This document shows, in pieces, positions 44,311-53,203 of a DNA stretch of 64,000 bases (position 1 is its first letter; each line of letters starts with the position of its first letter). Both the position numbers and the translations under genes were made by a program. The notes below the pieces were generated by a model that saw nothing but the letters and a program-made list of their open reading frames with translations, had not been told where the DNA came from and made no database searches. The stretch comes from Mycolicibacterium peregrinum (GTDB lineage: Bacteria; Actinomycetota; Actinomycetes; Mycobacteriales; Mycobacteriaceae), in assembly GCF_001665785.1 (NCBI RefSeq), contig NZ_LZSO01000037.1:1-64000 (forward strand). Reading direction: 5' to 3'.

Positions 44311-45579
44311 TTACACCGAGGTACGAGTACCCACCCGCGGCCGCGATGCCAGCCATCGCGAGTACCGACGCAGGGCTCGCCGTGCCACGAGTTGATCGGC
44401 GACCAACGCGATCACCGGTCCGACTCCCAGCGCGGGCTTCTTCCCCTCGCCGAGCCGGCGCATCTGATAACGGACCATCGCCATGCTGGCGATGGAGGCC
44501 AGCGGCTTGTCCGACCAGGTCACGGGCTTCAGTCGTCCGGTCGCCTCCGCGCCGTGGCGCCAGCGCGCGGGCAGGTCGGGGGTTTCGGCCAGCGCCGTGG
44601 CCATGCCGACCACTGCGACGCCGCTGGCCAGCACCCGCTCGGCAGTCTGACGCCGGGTGATCCCGCCGGTGAGCATGAGCGGGATCGGGCTGCTCACCGC
44701 GAGCTCGGCCGCCAAGTCCAGGAAGTAGGCCTCGCGGGCCGCGGTGCGCTCATCTGTGGGTCGGCCAGTCATGGCCGGGCTTTCGTAGCTGCCGCCGGAC
44801 AGCTCGACCAGGTCGACGCCCAGCGGGGCGAGCATTTCGATCACCTTGCGGGCGTCATCGGCGTCGAAGCCGCCGCGCTGGAAGTCCGCTGAATTCAGTT
44901 TCACCGCAACGGAAAAGCTCGGTGACACGTCGGCGCGGATGGCACGGACAATCTCCAGAAGCAGTCGGGCCCGGCTATCCAGTGAGCCTCCCCACTCGTC
45001 GGTGCGGGTGTTGACGAGCGGAGATAGGAACTGCGACAACAGGTATCCGTGTGCGGCGTGCACCTCGACTCCGTCGAATCCGGCCTGCTCGGCGCGCCGC
45101 GCGGTGGTGGCGCAGCGGGTGATGGTTTCGGCAATCTGCTCGGCCGTCATCGCAACCGGCTGCCCGAATCGCTTGGAGTGTCGGCCGAGTTCGACCGCAA
45201 CATCGGACGGTCCCCACACCACGCCCGGCATGTCGGCCTGGACCTGACGGCCGGGGTGGCTGATCTGCATCCACATCGCCGCCCCATCGTCCTTGCCCGC
45301 TCGCGCCCACGCCGCGAAGGGCTCCAGCGGTGAGTCCGCATCCAGCACGACGCCACCCGGGCCGGTCATCGCCTCCGCGTGAACCATGACGTTGCCGGTG
45401 ATGAGCAGGCCGGTGCCACCGGCGCCCCACTTCCGGTACAGCGTGGTCAGCCGCTCATCCGGCAGCTGCGCCCGCCCGGCCATGCCCTCTTCCATGGCCG
45501 CCTTCGCGATCCGGTTGCGCAAGACCTGGCCGGACTTCAGCTGCAGGGGCGCGAACAACGCCTCCGAGGCATTCGACAT
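44311..45579 (-). CDS. NADH:flavin oxidoreductase, Old Yellow Enzyme family
   Basis: The 422-residue product is an FMN-dependent TIM-barrel enzyme: LFAPLQLKSGQVLRNRIAKA, MQISHPGRQ, the FMN/substrate motif DGVEVHAAHGYLLSQFLSPL with the conserved His-Ala-Ala-His, and NTRTDEWGGSLDSRARLLLE. Such enzymes reduce activated C=C bonds of enones, nitro compounds and other electrophiles with NAD(P)H. It is the first gene of the operon with DJ-1/PfpI and the decarboxylase-family gene, and is divergent from a TetR regulator. Confidence 0.9.
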   Translation of the reverse strand: MSNASEALFAPLQLKSGQVLRNRIAKAAMEEGMAGRAQLPDERLTTLYRKWGAGGTGLLITGNVMVHAEAMTGPGGVVLDADSPLEPFAAWARAGKDDGAAMWMQISHPGRQVQADMPGVVWGPSDVAVELGRHSKRFGQPVAMTAEQIAETITRCATTARRAEQAGFDGVEVHAAHGYLLSQFLSPLVNTRTDEWGGSLDSRARLLLEIVRAIRADVSPSFSVAVKLNSADFQRGGFDADDARKVIEMLAPLGVDLVELSGGSYESPAMTGRPTDERTAAREAYFLDLAAELAVSSPIPLMLTGGITRRQTAERVLASGVAVVGMATALAETPDLPARWRHGAEATGRLKPVTWSDKPLASIASMAMVRYQMRRLGEGKKPALGVGPVIALVADQLVARRALRRYSRWLASRPRVGTRTSV

Positions 45580-45598
45580 TGGGAACTCCTACCGATGT

Positions 45599-45670
45599 TG
45601 ACGGTGCTTACTTCACCTTGCTGCTAACATACGGGGAGCATGTAAGCGGTGTCAACACTTGTGAGGTAAG
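45599..45670. promoter_or_regulatory. Divergent promoter with inverted repeats (TetR operator candidate)
   Basis: Two inverted repeats lie between the oxidoreductase and TetR genes. TGACGGTGCTTAC (45599-45611) pairs with GTAAGCGGTGTCA (45642-45654), matching at 10 of 13 positions. CTTACTTCAC (45607-45616) pairs with GTGAGGTAAG (45661-45670), matching at 9 of 10; the latter also contains the TetR ribosome-binding site. Both are plausible operators for the adjacent TetR protein. Confidence 0.5.
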
Positions 45671-45676
45671 TCCCGA

Positions 45677-46255
45677 ATGACCACGTCAACGAGGTCGTAT
45701 CACCACGGCGACCTGCCCAGCGCGCTCGTGCAGGCCGCGCTGGAACTGCTCGAAGAGGGCGGCGCGACCGAGCTGTCACTGCGCGCGGCCGCACGGCGTG
45801 CAGGAGTCTCGACCGCCGCGCCGTACCGGCATTTCGCCGATCGTGACGCGCTGTTGTCCGCAGTTGCCGCGGTGGGCTACCGCGACCTGGCCGCCCAGCT
45901 GGCCGCGGCCAACCCGTCACCGAAAACGACGGACGATCTCGCCGACATCGCCATCGCCTACGTGAACTTCGCGCTGCAACGCCCCGGCCTGTTCCGGGCC
46001 ATGTTCGCCGAACCCCGCGATCCGACCAGCCCCGAACGCGTCGCCGCGGTGGAGGCGATCAGCGAGTACCTCAGATCGATTGTGCGGCAGGCGCTTCCCA
46101 CGTCGGATCCGGATGCGATGGCGAATGCGGTGTGGGCGCTCGTGCACGGTCTGGCGTTCCTGCACCTGGACGGTAAGTTCGACGCCTCCTCCCCCGAGAC
46201 CGTCGCCACCACGGTCCGCGCAGCGGTGGCGGCGGCGCTCGGGCAGCTGGCCTGA
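45677..46255 (+). CDS. TetR-family regulator of the oxidoreductase operon
   Basis: The 192-residue product begins with a TetR helix-turn-helix (ALVQAALELLEEGGATELSL, RRAGVSTAAPYRHFADRDAL) followed by a helical domain of the WHG/TetR_C type. GAGGTAAG precedes the ATG by 7 bases. Divergent arrangement with the Old Yellow Enzyme operon resembles NemR-like electrophile sensors, so it probably represses that operon. The stop overlaps the next start (TGATG), linking it to the phosphatase-like gene. Confidence 0.9.
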   Translation: MTTSTRSYHHGDLPSALVQAALELLEEGGATELSLRAAARRAGVSTAAPYRHFADRDALLSAVAAVGYRDLAAQLAAANPSPKTTDDLADIAIAYVNFALQRPGLFRAMFAEPRDPTSPERVAAVEAISEYLRSIVRQALPTSDPDAMANAVWALVHGLAFLHLDGKFDASSPETVATTVRAAVAAALGQLA

Positions 46256-46803
46256 TGTCAGTCGCTAACCTCTGCAGCATGCAATGGCCGCATGACGACG
46301 TCCTTCACGCGTGGTGGGTCGAGCCGAACCGGCTGCTGGCCGGCGAATACCCGGGTGCCACCACACCCGAGAGTGCGGAAGCCAAGGTCCGCGTACTGCT
46401 AGACGCCGGCATCGACACGGTCATCGACCTCACCACCGGCGCTGACCAGCTGACGCCTTACCGAGAGCTCCTGGACGCGGCAGCGAAGAATTCCGGGCGC
46501 ACAGCGCGGTACTTCGCGCATCCGATTCCCGACTTCGGCGTCATCGATGCTGCGGGCTACGACGCCATCCTGGCGCGCATCCGTTCCGAGTTGGACGCCG
46601 GCCGCAACGTATATGTGCACTGCTGGGGCGGGAAGGGCCGAACCAGCACGGTGATCGGGTGCCTGCTCGCTGCAGACGGGCTGAGGTACGACGACGTCAT
46701 CGCCCGCATCGCCGAATTACGAGCAGGCACAAGGAAAGCCGCATACCCGTGTCCAGAGTCGACTGCTCAGCACGACCTTCTGCGAGCCCGCTGCACCCGA
46801 TAA
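46255..46803 (+). CDS. Protein-tyrosine/dual-specificity phosphatase-like protein
   Basis: The 182-residue product contains the signature VHCWGGKGRTSTVIG, a CX5R phosphatase loop with nucleophile Cys and Arg, and an upstream PIPDFGVIDA loop with an Asp that can act as general acid. This is the cyclin-dependent-phosphatase/dual-specificity subfamily. The substrate may be protein or a small phosphoester. The ATG at 46255 overlaps the TetR stop; the ATG at 46279 is an alternative giving a start at MQWPHDD. Confidence 0.82.
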   Translation: MSVANLCSMQWPHDDVLHAWWVEPNRLLAGEYPGATTPESAEAKVRVLLDAGIDTVIDLTTGADQLTPYRELLDAAAKNSGRTARYFAHPIPDFGVIDAAGYDAILARIRSELDAGRNVYVHCWGGKGRTSTVIGCLLAADGLRYDDVIARIAELRAGTRKAAYPCPESTAQHDLLRARCTR

Positions 46804-46852
46804 GTGCCGTAGGGCTGGTGTAGCGGCCCGCGGCACCCGGTGCCGCTTCGCC

Positions 46853-47344
46853 TCATTCGTCGATGGCGATGAGAGCGTCGGTCCAGTGTGCCCCCTCCGT
46901 CGGCCTGGCCAAGACGCCGAGCACACGGTCCAGCGGAGGTTTGTTCGGACAGCTTTCCGTGACATTCATGTCGTACCGATAAATCGGAGCGCTCCCCCAC
47001 CAGAATTGCCGCTCACCTTGCTCCCCTCTGTCCGTGATCGAATCCAACGAGTACGAGCAACCGGGAAGAGGCATCGCCGCCTGGATCAGCCGGTCCAACC
47101 GGGCGTTGTCCACCTGCGACCTCGCGTCAGTTCCTCGAAGAAGACCAACCCGCTTGGGATCGTGTGTGTTCAGTTGATCGATTAAGGTCTGAGCTCTGTC
47201 CTGCTGTTGTTGGGCGGTATAGGGCTTCATTCCGTAAAGCTCGGCGTCCTCCTTGGACCACTGACGCAGCACAAAGACGGCAACTGCAATCACCACTACG
47301 GCGGCAGCGGCCACGATCATCACCACAACACGACGGTTCGACAC
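46853..47344 (-). CDS. Membrane-anchored immunity candidate for the type VII effector
   Basis: The 163-residue product has an N-terminal hydrophobic helix (about residues 6-26) and an extracytoplasmic domain with two Cys (PGCSYSLDS, TESCPNKPP). The start GTG lies 3 bases after the stop of the upstream amidase-domain gene and is preceded by AGGGGAA, so the two are tightly coupled. A single helix placing a small domain outside the membrane suits an inhibitor of a cell-wall hydrolase. A paralogue is at 30829-31338. The immunity role is inferred from position and topology. Confidence 0.65.
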   Translation of the reverse strand: MSNRRVVVMIVAAAAVVVIAVAVFVLRQWSKEDAELYGMKPYTAQQQQDRAQTLIDQLNTHDPKRVGLLRGTDARSQVDNARLDRLIQAAMPLPGCSYSLDSITDRGEQGERQFWWGSAPIYRYDMNVTESCPNKPPLDRVLGVLARPTEGAHWTDALIAIDE

Positions 47345-47347
47345 GGT

Positions 47348-48585
47348 CTATTCCCCTGGATAATTTAGGTGGACGAACTCGGCGCGCCCGCCACCGTAGT
47401 CGGATGAATCGGGCATCCAATCGTTACGGAAGTTGTTGTCGCCGGCGGCATGCTGATCCACGACATCGGTAAGCACCAACTCACCTTTACTGTTCGGAAT
47501 ATATTGCTGGCCAACATACATTGCGACATGACTGATCTCGCCGGTGTTTTCTTTGTAGTAGATCAGATCGCCAGGAACCAGACCCGCCTGCGATGGAGCC
47601 AGCGGCCCGAGAACGGCCTTGTCTGGAAGGTGTTCCGCGCTACCTGGATCGACTGGCGTGCCCACGACACCGACAATCGACCCGCGCCCCGAATGCTGGG
47701 TAACAAAGTTGTGGTTCTCTCGCGCCAGTGCCCATGTCGTCGAGTTCGGTTGCCCCCAAGGGAGAACCACGGGATATGAATGGGTTTCCTGGTAGTACCA
47801 TTGATCACTCGCGCCTCCGTGGACGTTCGTGATACCGGGGCCAACATCCTCAAATCCACCAGCCCGCATTGCTTGTGACACAAAGTTGGCACACTCGTGC
47901 CCTACGCCGAAATTCCGATACTCGGGATTTGCACCGTCCGCCCACTGGTCTGCGTATTCCACAGCCCGACGTCGGGCGTCAGATAGCGACGGGCTCGCAT
48001 GGCTGCCACCACTAAGCATGTGGACAGTGCTGTCTCCCCCGCTTATCTTCAGTCGCTCCAGCTCTGAGGCTTTGGCGGCCAGTTCGTTCGCGACACGGTC
48101 ATCAACTTGCACCAAGTGACTTGCGCGCCAACGGATAAAGTCGGCCAGGTGCTGACCTTCAATGGAGCGTTGAGCGGCATCGCTGGCGGAAGCCACCGCG
48201 CGTTTGGTATCAGTCGGCGACAGATCATCAGCGACCGCGAACCCGTTTTCCTCAGCTTCTGAAATCGCCTCGAGCGCCACGCGCTGCATGGCGCGTATAT
48301 CGTCACCTCCACGGCGGGCAATCGCCACACAGTCTCGCGTGATCGCGCATTGCGCCGTCACTACTTCCTGAGCATCCCGTGCGCGGTTGTACGCAGCGGT
48401 GGCGGCACCGCCGCTCCACTCCGTGGCGCCGGGCGTCTCCATGCGCGACACATGCGCGGAGAATGCCTCCTGCGACCCAGCGGCTGCCTTCTCCCAGTGG
48501 TCGCAGCCGCATCCAGATGCGCGGTTGACCAACCCTCAATCTGTGAACGTGTCGGCAGGCTGGCCTCAACGGCAGCGGCGTTCAC
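47348..48585 (-). CDS. Type VII secretion effector: WXG-like N terminus with C-terminal amidase domain (frameshift near start)
   Basis: The gene starts at a GTG (48585) overlapping the EspC-like stop, giving MNAAAVEASLPTRSQIEGWS and HLDAAA. One missing C at about 48499 shifts the frame; the downstream frame resumes HWEKAAAGSQEAFSAHVSRM and TEWSGGAATAAYNRA, a WXG100-like helical hairpin (W-x-G at EWSG). After a helical linker, about residues 200-390 form an amidase_6-type cysteine hydrolase: NFGVGHECANFVSQAMRAGG (catalytic Cys), HSYPVVLPWG, and GEISHVAMYVG (catalytic His). The repaired protein is about 412 residues. Likely a secreted peptidoglycan-targeting toxin. Confidence 0.72.
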
Positions 48586-48854
48586 ATCGTCCTCGCGATA
48601 CCGCGAGCCCCCTCGACATCCGATTCTTCATAATTGACGGCCCCCGATCGCAACGATTCGGCGGAGGCCTGCAGATAGGTGGTTTGATCTGTACGTACAC
48701 AGGCGAGCGCCGCGTACACCGCCTCAACGGCAGAAACTGTTGCGCCGGCTCCCGATGAGCCCAAGAGACCGGCTCTGTCCGTGAGAGCGACCGCCGTCGA
48801 TTCGTCGGAGCCAGCCGCGAGACGTAGACCGTCAGGCGTCACCTGCATCGACAT
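48582..48854 (-). CDS. EspC-like (DUF2580) type VII secretion-associated protein
   Basis: The 90-residue product begins MSMQVTPDGLRLAAGSDEST and is predicted almost entirely helical, with VSAVEAVYAALACVRTDQTT in the second helix. Size and pattern match the EspC/DUF2580 family, whose members pair with larger secreted partners of ESX systems. Its stop overlaps the effector start (GTGA), so it is probably the partner that co-folds with and directs export of the effector. Confidence 0.72.
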   Translation of the reverse strand: MSMQVTPDGLRLAAGSDESTAVALTDRAGLLGSSGAGATVSAVEAVYAALACVRTDQTTYLQASAESLRSGAVNYEESDVEGARGIARTM

Positions 48855-49102
48855 TGGTTCCCCCTACCGTCGCGACCGGCCGACGTTACTGCGCAATACT
48901 GGAATATTCCTGTGGACAGACTGCCAATTCGCCAGCAATCCTGCGCTTCGCAGTGCCCATCGTCTGGACACGCTTGAGACTTCGTCTCGGCCTTTCGGAG
49001 CCGTCGCTTCGACACTTCTCACCGGGGACGTATCGGGACGTAAGCGAAGAAACCCGTTTACCGCCAGCAGATTTCATCTGCGCAGCGTCTCTACCGCCGC
49101 GC

Positions 49103-50524
49103 CTACCAACTAGCCGGCGAGTAATCCTTCAAGAAACACCCATACAGATCCTCACCCAATTCCCCGCGCACGATCGGGTCGTACACGCGCGCAGCACCAT
49201 CCACCAGATCCAGCGGTGCGTGGAAGCCTTCTTCGGCCAGCCGCAGTTTGGTGGGGTGCGGACGTTCGTCGGTGATCCACCCGGTGTCGACGGCGGTCAT
49301 CAAGATGCCGTCCTGCTCCAGCATCTCCCCCGCGCTCGTGCGGGTCAGCATGTTCAGCGCGGCCTTGGCCATGTTGGTGTGCGGGTGCCCGGGCCCCTTG
49401 TAGCCGCGGCCGAACTGGCCTTCCATCGCCGACACGTTCACCACGTACTTGCGCCGGGCGGGTGAAGCGGCCAGCGCCGGGCGCAGCCGGCTCACCAGAA
49501 TGAACGGCGCGGTCTGGTTGCACAGCTGCACTTCGAGCAGTTCCATCGCGTCGACCTCGTGCACGCGTTGGGTCCAGCTGTTCACCGGCGCGGTATCGGG
49601 CAGCAGGCCACCCGCGTCGATGGCAGTCCCCGCGGAGATCCGCTCCGGCGAGGCGCTGCGGGCGGTCAGGGCCAGCTCGGTGAGCGCGTGCGCGGTGGGG
49701 TGCTCGCCGAGGCTCCCGGCCAGGGCATGCGGGTGCGCGTCACTGACGTGATCGAAGGTGACCACGTCCACCAACGCCGGCGGCGGGGTGCGCTCGGCCT
49801 CCACCAGCGCGGCATACGAGCCGGGCGGGCGGCGCACCGTCTGGGCGGCGTTGTTGATCAGGATGTCCAGCGGCCCCTGCGCGGCCACCTCGTCGGCCAG
49901 AGCGACGACCTGGGCCGGGTCCCGCAGGTCGATCCCCACCACCCGCAGCCGGTGCAACCAGTCGGCACTGTCCTCCATCGCGGCGAACCGGCGCACCGCG
50001 TCATTGGGAAATCGGGTGGTGATCGTGGTGTGCGCGCCGTCACGCAACAGCCGCAGCGCGATGTACATGCCGATCTTGGCGCGCCCGCCGGTGAGCAGGG
50101 CCGTGCGCCCGGTCAGGTCGGTGCGGGCATCACGCTTGGCCCGGTTGACCGCGGCGCAGTCCGGACAAAGCTGGTGGTAGAAAGCGTCGACCACGGTGTG
50201 GTGGGTCTTGCAGATGTAGCAGGCCCGCGAGCGCAGCAGCGTGCCCGCACTGGCCCCGACCGCGGTGGACACCAGCGGCAGGCCCTGGGTTTCGTCGTCG
50301 ATCCGTCCCGGCGCACCGGTGGCGGTGGCGGCGATGACGGCGCGGTCAGCGGCTGCGATCGCGTCGCGTTTGGCGGTCCGGCGAGCCTTCTTCAGGGCCT
50401 TGAACATCTTCGCGGTGGCGAGCCGCACAGCAACGGCGTCGGGGTGCTCGGGAGGTAGCTTGTCCACCTCGGACAGCACCCGTAGGCACGTGCTGAGCTG
50501 GTCAGGGTCGATCGCGTTCACCAT
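49103..50524 (-). CDS. Short-chain dehydrogenase with N-terminal zinc ribbon
   Basis: The 473-residue product has about 100 residues of charged helix, then CYICKTHH and LCPDC, a CxxC-CxxC zinc ribbon, then an SDR Rossmann domain (TALLTGGRAKIGMYIALRLL, DILINNAAQTVRR). The catalytic YxxxK motif is altered: the segment reads GHPHTNMAKAALN, with Thr four residues before Lys rather than Tyr, and NVSAMEG carries the Ser. NAD(P) binding looks intact, but classical SDR catalysis is doubtful. The gene is isolated between the type VII locus and arr. Confidence 0.82.
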   Translation of the reverse strand: MVNAIDPDQLSTCLRVLSEVDKLPPEHPDAVAVRLATAKMFKALKKARRTAKRDAIAAADRAVIAATATGAPGRIDDETQGLPLVSTAVGASAGTLLRSRACYICKTHHTVVDAFYHQLCPDCAAVNRAKRDARTDLTGRTALLTGGRAKIGMYIALRLLRDGAHTTITTRFPNDAVRRFAAMEDSADWLHRLRVVGIDLRDPAQVVALADEVAAQGPLDILINNAAQTVRRPPGSYAALVEAERTPPPALVDVVTFDHVSDAHPHALAGSLGEHPTAHALTELALTARSASPERISAGTAIDAGGLLPDTAPVNSWTQRVHEVDAMELLEVQLCNQTAPFILVSRLRPALAASPARRKYVVNVSAMEGQFGRGYKGPGHPHTNMAKAALNMLTRTSAGEMLEQDGILMTAVDTGWITDERPHPTKLRLAEEGFHAPLDLVDGAARVYDPIVRGELGEDLYGCFLKDYSPASW

Positions 50525-50586
50525 CGAAGGGTACGGGGAGTGGGCACAAATCCCCGTATCGAGCGAACCGGCGGGGCCTGGAGAGA

Positions 50587-51027
50587 TCAGTCGTAGATGA
50601 CGTCCAGCCCTCGCCGCCGAAGGTCAGCCAGGCCGTCGCGCATGCCTTGCAGCTGCTCGGGTGAATGGCCTACCCAGTCGGTGAGCTCACCGACGATTCT
50701 CACCGGCTCGCGGGTGCGGTAGGAGCAGGTCGGGTTTCCGGGCAGCTTCTTGTCGGTCACGTTCGGGTCGTCCTCCAGCGCACCTTCGGGTTCGACGATG
50801 TAGATGCGGCCCGGCCCCTCGCCGGCGGCCATCTCGGCTCCCCACACCGCGGCATCCAACGTGCGGGTGACGTACACGTGGTTCATGATCCGGCCGGCTT
50901 CGTAATTCGACTCACGCCCGGGCACCAGGTACTCACCCACCGCCAGGTCAGCCTTGGTGCCGTGCAGGAGCGCACCGGACTCGTGCACCTCGAACGGTTT
51001 CGGCGTATTCGTCACAAAATCCCCCAT
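50587..51027 (-). CDS. arr: Rifamycin ADP-ribosyltransferase Arr
   Basis: The 146-residue product closely follows mycobacterial Arr: PKPFEVHESGALLHGTKADL, VPGRESNYEAGRIMNHVYVT, LDAAVWGAEMAAGEG, GALEDDPNVTDKKLPGNPT and SYRTREPVRIVGELTDW. Arr transfers ADP-ribose from NAD+ to the C23 hydroxyl of rifamycins and so inactivates them; the His in LHGTK and the Asp in TLDAAVW are among the conserved active-site residues. The ATG at 51027 gives the normal length. Arr is intrinsic to many fast-growing mycobacteria. Confidence 0.95.
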   Translation of the reverse strand: MGDFVTNTPKPFEVHESGALLHGTKADLAVGEYLVPGRESNYEAGRIMNHVYVTRTLDAAVWGAEMAAGEGPGRIYIVEPEGALEDDPNVTDKKLPGNPTCSYRTREPVRIVGELTDWVGHSPEQLQGMRDGLADLRRRGLDVIYD

Positions 51028-51156
51028 CTCGTCACGGACCGGAAGATTGTGCAGCACGTCAGGGGCCTTGCCGCAAGCCCCACCCCCCGCCGTATAGTGA
51101 GAGTGGGAAGAGGTCCAATGTCCTTCGCGCCCAGCCAATCCGATTCGCCCGAACGA

Positions 51157-51903
51157 TCAGAGTTGTTCGAGCAGCCCGTCGACCAGGCTGGTTAATCTCG
51201 CGAAATGTGAACCGGCCCAATAGATCCGCCCGCATTCCAGGCACTGGCTGAACTCGTCGTAGTAGCGGCGGGTCAACGGCTCAAGGTGGTCGATCACCTG
51301 CTCCTTCGCCACCGCAGCCAGCCTGCCGTTGCACCGCACACACCGAGTGAACGGCGCGACTCGCCGTCGCAGGTCCAACCGCCGCATCACCTCCAGCGTC
51401 TGCTCCTCGGGCTGCTGGGAGTGAACGAACAGGCCATGGGTGATCGCACGACGCTTCAACAGCCCACAGTCTCGCGTCAGCAGGATGCGCTGCTGGTCCA
51501 GGCTGATGCCAGCCAGCGTTTGATCGTCGGCGTCGCTGGACCACCACACGTCGAACCCCAGCACCCGAAGCAATCGCGCCAGGCGTCCCAGGTGGACGTC
51601 GATCACGAACCGCGGATCCCGCAACGGCTCGGGCCGTAACCGCGCCGTGGACCCGATGTCGAGCGCCTCGAACATCGGATATACCGCGATGCGATCGCCG
51701 CCGACCGGGCGGTGCTCGAAACCCACCGGGCCCCCGTTCACCAGGATCAGGTCGATCTCGGTGTGCGGAATGCCCATGGCCTCGAGGACGTCCTTGACAG
51801 TCTGATGGCTCCGGTAGGGACGTCGCACGACCCGACCGCGCGAGTCCGCGTCCAAGAAGTCGTTGAGCTCGGCGTAAGCCCGGACGGTCACGAAACCGGC
51901 CAT
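51157..51903 (-). CDS. Mut7-C RNase domain protein with ubiquitin-like N terminus
   Basis: The 248-residue product has an N-terminal ThiS/MoaD-like ubiquitin fold (about residues 1-85) and a C-terminal PIN-like Mut7-C RNase domain: FVIDVHLGRLARLLRVLGFD, ISLDQQRILLTRDCGLLKRR and a zinc ribbon with CVRCNGR and CLECGRIYW. Mut7-C is a predicted metal-dependent RNase. The start (ATG, 51903) is 19 bases after the hipA stop on the same strand, so it may be the third gene of the hipBA transcript. The role is not known. Confidence 0.8.
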   Translation of the reverse strand: MAGFVTVRAYAELNDFLDADSRGRVVRRPYRSHQTVKDVLEAMGIPHTEIDLILVNGGPVGFEHRPVGGDRIAVYPMFEALDIGSTARLRPEPLRDPRFVIDVHLGRLARLLRVLGFDVWWSSDADDQTLAGISLDQQRILLTRDCGLLKRRAITHGLFVHSQQPEEQTLEVMRRLDLRRRVAPFTRCVRCNGRLAAVAKEQVIDHLEPLTRRYYDEFSQCLECGRIYWAGSHFARLTSLVDGLLEQL

Positions 51904-51922
51904 AGCGTCATTCTCGCTCTGT

Positions 51923-53203
51923 TCAGCGATCCAGGTTGGGCTTCCATGTCCCGGAGACATGCTCAATGATCCGCTCCGTCATGCGTTCCGCCTCGGGTTG
52001 CACGCTCTCTGGCAGAGCCGCCGCAGCACGCGAGAACGCAGCAGGAAGGTCCATACGGAGTTCGTCCACCCAGGCCACAGCTTGATCCGCGGGAATTCCG
52101 AGACGGCGTCCAACCTTCCTCCAATCCGAGGTGGCGACGTCGAACATCTTCCAGTGGTCACCGATCTTCATCGAAGAGTGCAGGCGCTCGCGCTGGTTGT
52201 ACGGTGCCGCAGAGGCAGCGTCATACAGCGGCGAAACCTGGGCGCGTGAACCGACGAGGACGAGCGAGTAGTTCTTGGCGTGAGCATCAGTTCCGCCGAT
52301 GAGGACGTTGTAGGCCAGCGCTTTGAAGAAGCGTTCGGCGTTCACAGCGCGGTCCTCGATCGGCAGCCTGTTGAGAAGGTCAGCGATATCACCAACACCA
52401 GGCCCTCCGTCGGACTGGTATTTCAGACTGGGGTGGACCGACAACGCCTGGCAGATGTCTTCTTGGTGGACACGGCGCCAGGTGGTCCCGTCATAAAGGC
52501 GGTCGTAGCGCGTCGAGGTCAACACCTGAACGTCACCGATCTCCATCACTGTGGATTCGGCTGCGAGCAGCCCGGCTTCGCTCGCAGCACGCTGGCACAG
52601 TGCCTCGTTGATGTGATGCCGTGCGTAACCAGCAATTGCCGGCTTGACGATCACGGTCGTCGGCGTCGAATCTCGCGGGATCCCGAACCGCCCGGACTCG
52701 GGCTCCCGGAACAGCGCGACCTTGGGTTGCGCGCCGGCTAGGCTCCACCGGCCCCCGAATCTGCCAGAGTCCCAGTCGGATTGATGAGAGGCGAGCACTT
52801 GGACGAGCTCTGCGAATTCAGACTCACCGAGCCATTCAATGTCACCCGTCCGAGCCCGCGCGTCGGACGGATCGGCTTCGGGCGGGAGAATCTGGACTGC
52901 GCCGGCTGCGTCGCGTCCGACGTGAGCGAGCAGGGCGAAGGGATTGTTCGGTGAAACGTTGTACTCGCGTCCCCACCGCTGTCGCGCACCTTCGCTGTCC
53001 GGAAGCAGACCTTCAAGGTAGGACCGAATGGCCTTGTCCCGATGCCGATTCGACACGACAGGCAAGGACAGCGACAACGGTGTCGGGTCAGCCCGCTCGG
53101 TGTACTCATCGTCATAGGTGAAACTCAGCGCCCCGTGAGCAGACTGTGTCACCGTGCCGGTCGGGATCCCGTCCAGGTAGATCCGCAACGCCCTGTCCGC
53201 CAT
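51923..53203 (-). CDS. hipA: HipA-family Ser/Thr kinase toxin
   Basis: The 426-residue product is a full-length HipA: N-terminal subdomain with LEGLLPDSEGARQRWG, ATP-binding SLAGAQPKVALF (about 154-165), VKPA hinge, catalytic GGTDAHAKNYSL (about 303-314) with Asp, and SPLYDAAS as the metal-binding DFG equivalent. HipA of this family phosphorylates a translation factor (glutamyl-tRNA synthetase in E. coli), slowing growth. The start ATG overlaps the hipB stop (TGATG). All catalytic motifs are present, so it is likely active. Confidence 0.92.
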   Translation of the reverse strand: MADRALRIYLDGIPTGTVTQSAHGALSFTYDDEYTERADPTPLSLSLPVVSNRHRDKAIRSYLEGLLPDSEGARQRWGREYNVSPNNPFALLAHVGRDAAGAVQILPPEADPSDARARTGDIEWLGESEFAELVQVLASHQSDWDSGRFGGRWSLAGAQPKVALFREPESGRFGIPRDSTPTTVIVKPAIAGYARHHINEALCQRAASEAGLLAAESTVMEIGDVQVLTSTRYDRLYDGTTWRRVHQEDICQALSVHPSLKYQSDGGPGVGDIADLLNRLPIEDRAVNAERFFKALAYNVLIGGTDAHAKNYSLVLVGSRAQVSPLYDAASAAPYNQRERLHSSMKIGDHWKMFDVATSDWRKVGRRLGIPADQAVAWVDELRMDLPAAFSRAAAALPESVQPEAERMTERIIEHVSGTWKPNLDR

